In this document: piece by piece, positions 5,822-6,138 of the stretch
How the letters are laid out: each line of letters begins with the position of its first letter
Numbering within the stretch: position 1 is the stretch's first letter
Origin: Parvularculaceae bacterium UBA4496
GTDB taxonomy: Bacteria > Pseudomonadota > Alphaproteobacteria > Caulobacterales > Parvularculaceae
Reading direction: 5' to 3'
Assembly: GCA_002388885.1 (NCBI GenBank)
Contig: DGNI01000064.1
Span: 1 to 6,138, forward strand
Length of the DNA: 6,138 nt
Translations under genes and position numbers: made by a program
Notes under the pieces: generated by a model
What the model was told of the DNA's origin: nothing
The model's input: the letters and a program-made list of their open reading frames with translations, nothing else
Databases searched by the model: none

Positions 5822-6001
5822 TCAGTCGTCTTCGATCCTGTGGCCGTCCAGGTGACGGTTCAGTTCTTTTTCTTGCTGTTCGGTCTTTTGCTTGTTGGCT
5901 TTGGTTTGCCCGAACTTCACGCGGTTTTCTTCTGCCTGTTTTTCCTTCCCGTCGCGCTTTTTCTTTTTGCGGAAACGATTGAGGTTGATGATGTCGCTCA
6001 C
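5822..6001 (-). CDS. DUF4169 family small basic protein
   Basis: A 59-residue, highly charged protein: MSDIINLNRFRKKKKRDGKE start, an Arg/Lys/Gln/Glu-rich helical middle with VKFGQTKANK, and the ending LDGHRIEDD. The pattern of an IINL start, a run of basic residues, a G-x-TK-x-x-K block and a terminal LD-x-HR matches DUF4169, a family of unknown function found in alphaproteobacteria. The start is GTG at 6001, whose last two bases are part of the TGA stop of the pseudouridine synthase (overlap GTGA), and its own TGA lies 3 nt before rsmD. The tight coupling to two rRNA-modifying enzymes and the basic composition suggest a role around ribosome assembly or RNA binding, which is inference only. 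Confidence 0.85.
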   Translation of the reverse strand: MSDIINLNRFRKKKKRDGKEKQAEENRVKFGQTKANKQKTEQQEKELNRHLDGHRIEDD

Positions 6002-6138
6002 AAGCCGACCTCTTCGCAGATTTTGCGTCCCAGCTGTTCTTTAAGCTGTTTGCCGGGGACTTCCTCGAACGCGCCCTTGGCGAGCTTGCCCAGCTGGAAC
6101 GGGCCATAGGCGGTGCGGATGAGCCGGTTCACCTGCAG
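5998..6138 (-). CDS. Pseudouridine synthase, RsuA/RluB family (C-terminal 46 residues only)
   Basis: The frame is open to the right edge of the window, so only the C-terminus is present. The segment VNRLIRTAYGPFQLGKLAKG, followed by FEEVPGKQLKEQL, is the characteristic end of the RsuA/RluB/RluE/RluF pseudouridine synthases, which isomerise uridines in rRNA. Which rRNA site is modified cannot be decided, because the S4 domain and the catalytic Asp lie outside the window. Its TGA overlaps the GTG start of the DUF4169 gene by 4 nt. Placement upstream of rsmD is common in alphaproteobacteria and supports an rRNA-modification operon. Confidence 0.88.
   Translation of the reverse strand: MQVNRLIRTAYGPFQLGKLAKGAFEEVPGKQLKEQLGRKICEEVGL

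Noticed and set aside
5685..6107. Minus-strand open frame of 140 codons spanning three genes
   Set aside because: It is out of frame with the pseudouridine synthase, DUF4169 and rsmD, whose translations carry clear family motifs.

Overview
The window looks like chromosomal DNA of a GC-rich alphaproteobacterium. The evidence is a DUF4169 gene next to rsmD, a 6S-like RNA gene in the neighbourhood of a 5-formyltetrahydrofolate cyclo-ligase gene and a YmdB-type phosphoesterase gene, and a perfect TTAA-N7-TTAA box of the kind bound by the cell-cycle regulator CtrA. Genus cannot be set from the sequence; a Caulobacterales, Parvularculales or Hyphomonas-like lineage would fit.

Layout, left to right. 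(1) 1-1650, plus strand: 3' part of a serine beta-lactamase-like hydrolase whose C-terminus carries four predicted membrane helices. The start lies outside the window. (2) 1647-2462, minus strand: YmdB/TIGR00282-type metallophosphoesterase, convergent with the hydrolase; the two stop codons share the palindrome TTAA. (3) 2478-3095, minus strand: 5-formyltetrahydrofolate cyclo-ligase, directly upstream of the phosphoesterase and probably co-transcribed with it. (4) 3099-3375: AT-rich divergent intergenic region with dyad symmetries and a good sigma70-type promoter reading rightward. (5) 3376-4566, plus strand: an unfamiliar lipoprotein with an HEXXH zinc-protease motif, lower in GC than its neighbours. 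(6) 4694-4851, minus strand: an RNA gene with a promoter, a long bulged closing stem and a terminal U tract, called 6S RNA. (7) 4897-5181, minus strand: a 94-residue membrane protein resembling the XrtV sorting-system accessory protein, with the CtrA-type box upstream. (8) 5255-6138, minus strand: a tight rRNA-modification operon made of a pseudouridine synthase (C-terminus only), a 59-residue DUF4169 protein and rsmD.

How it fits together. On the minus strand the order is pseudouridine synthase, DUF4169, rsmD, small membrane protein, 6S RNA, cyclo-ligase, phosphoesterase. The adjacency of 6S RNA and cyclo-ligase is widespread in proteobacteria. Here it is interrupted by about 1.6 kb holding the lipoprotein on the opposite strand with its own promoter, which suggests insertion of an accessory gene into a conserved block. 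The most interesting items are that lipoprotein, the well-formed 6S RNA gene and the CtrA-type box. No CRISPR array, insertion sequence, tRNA or rRNA gene was seen.
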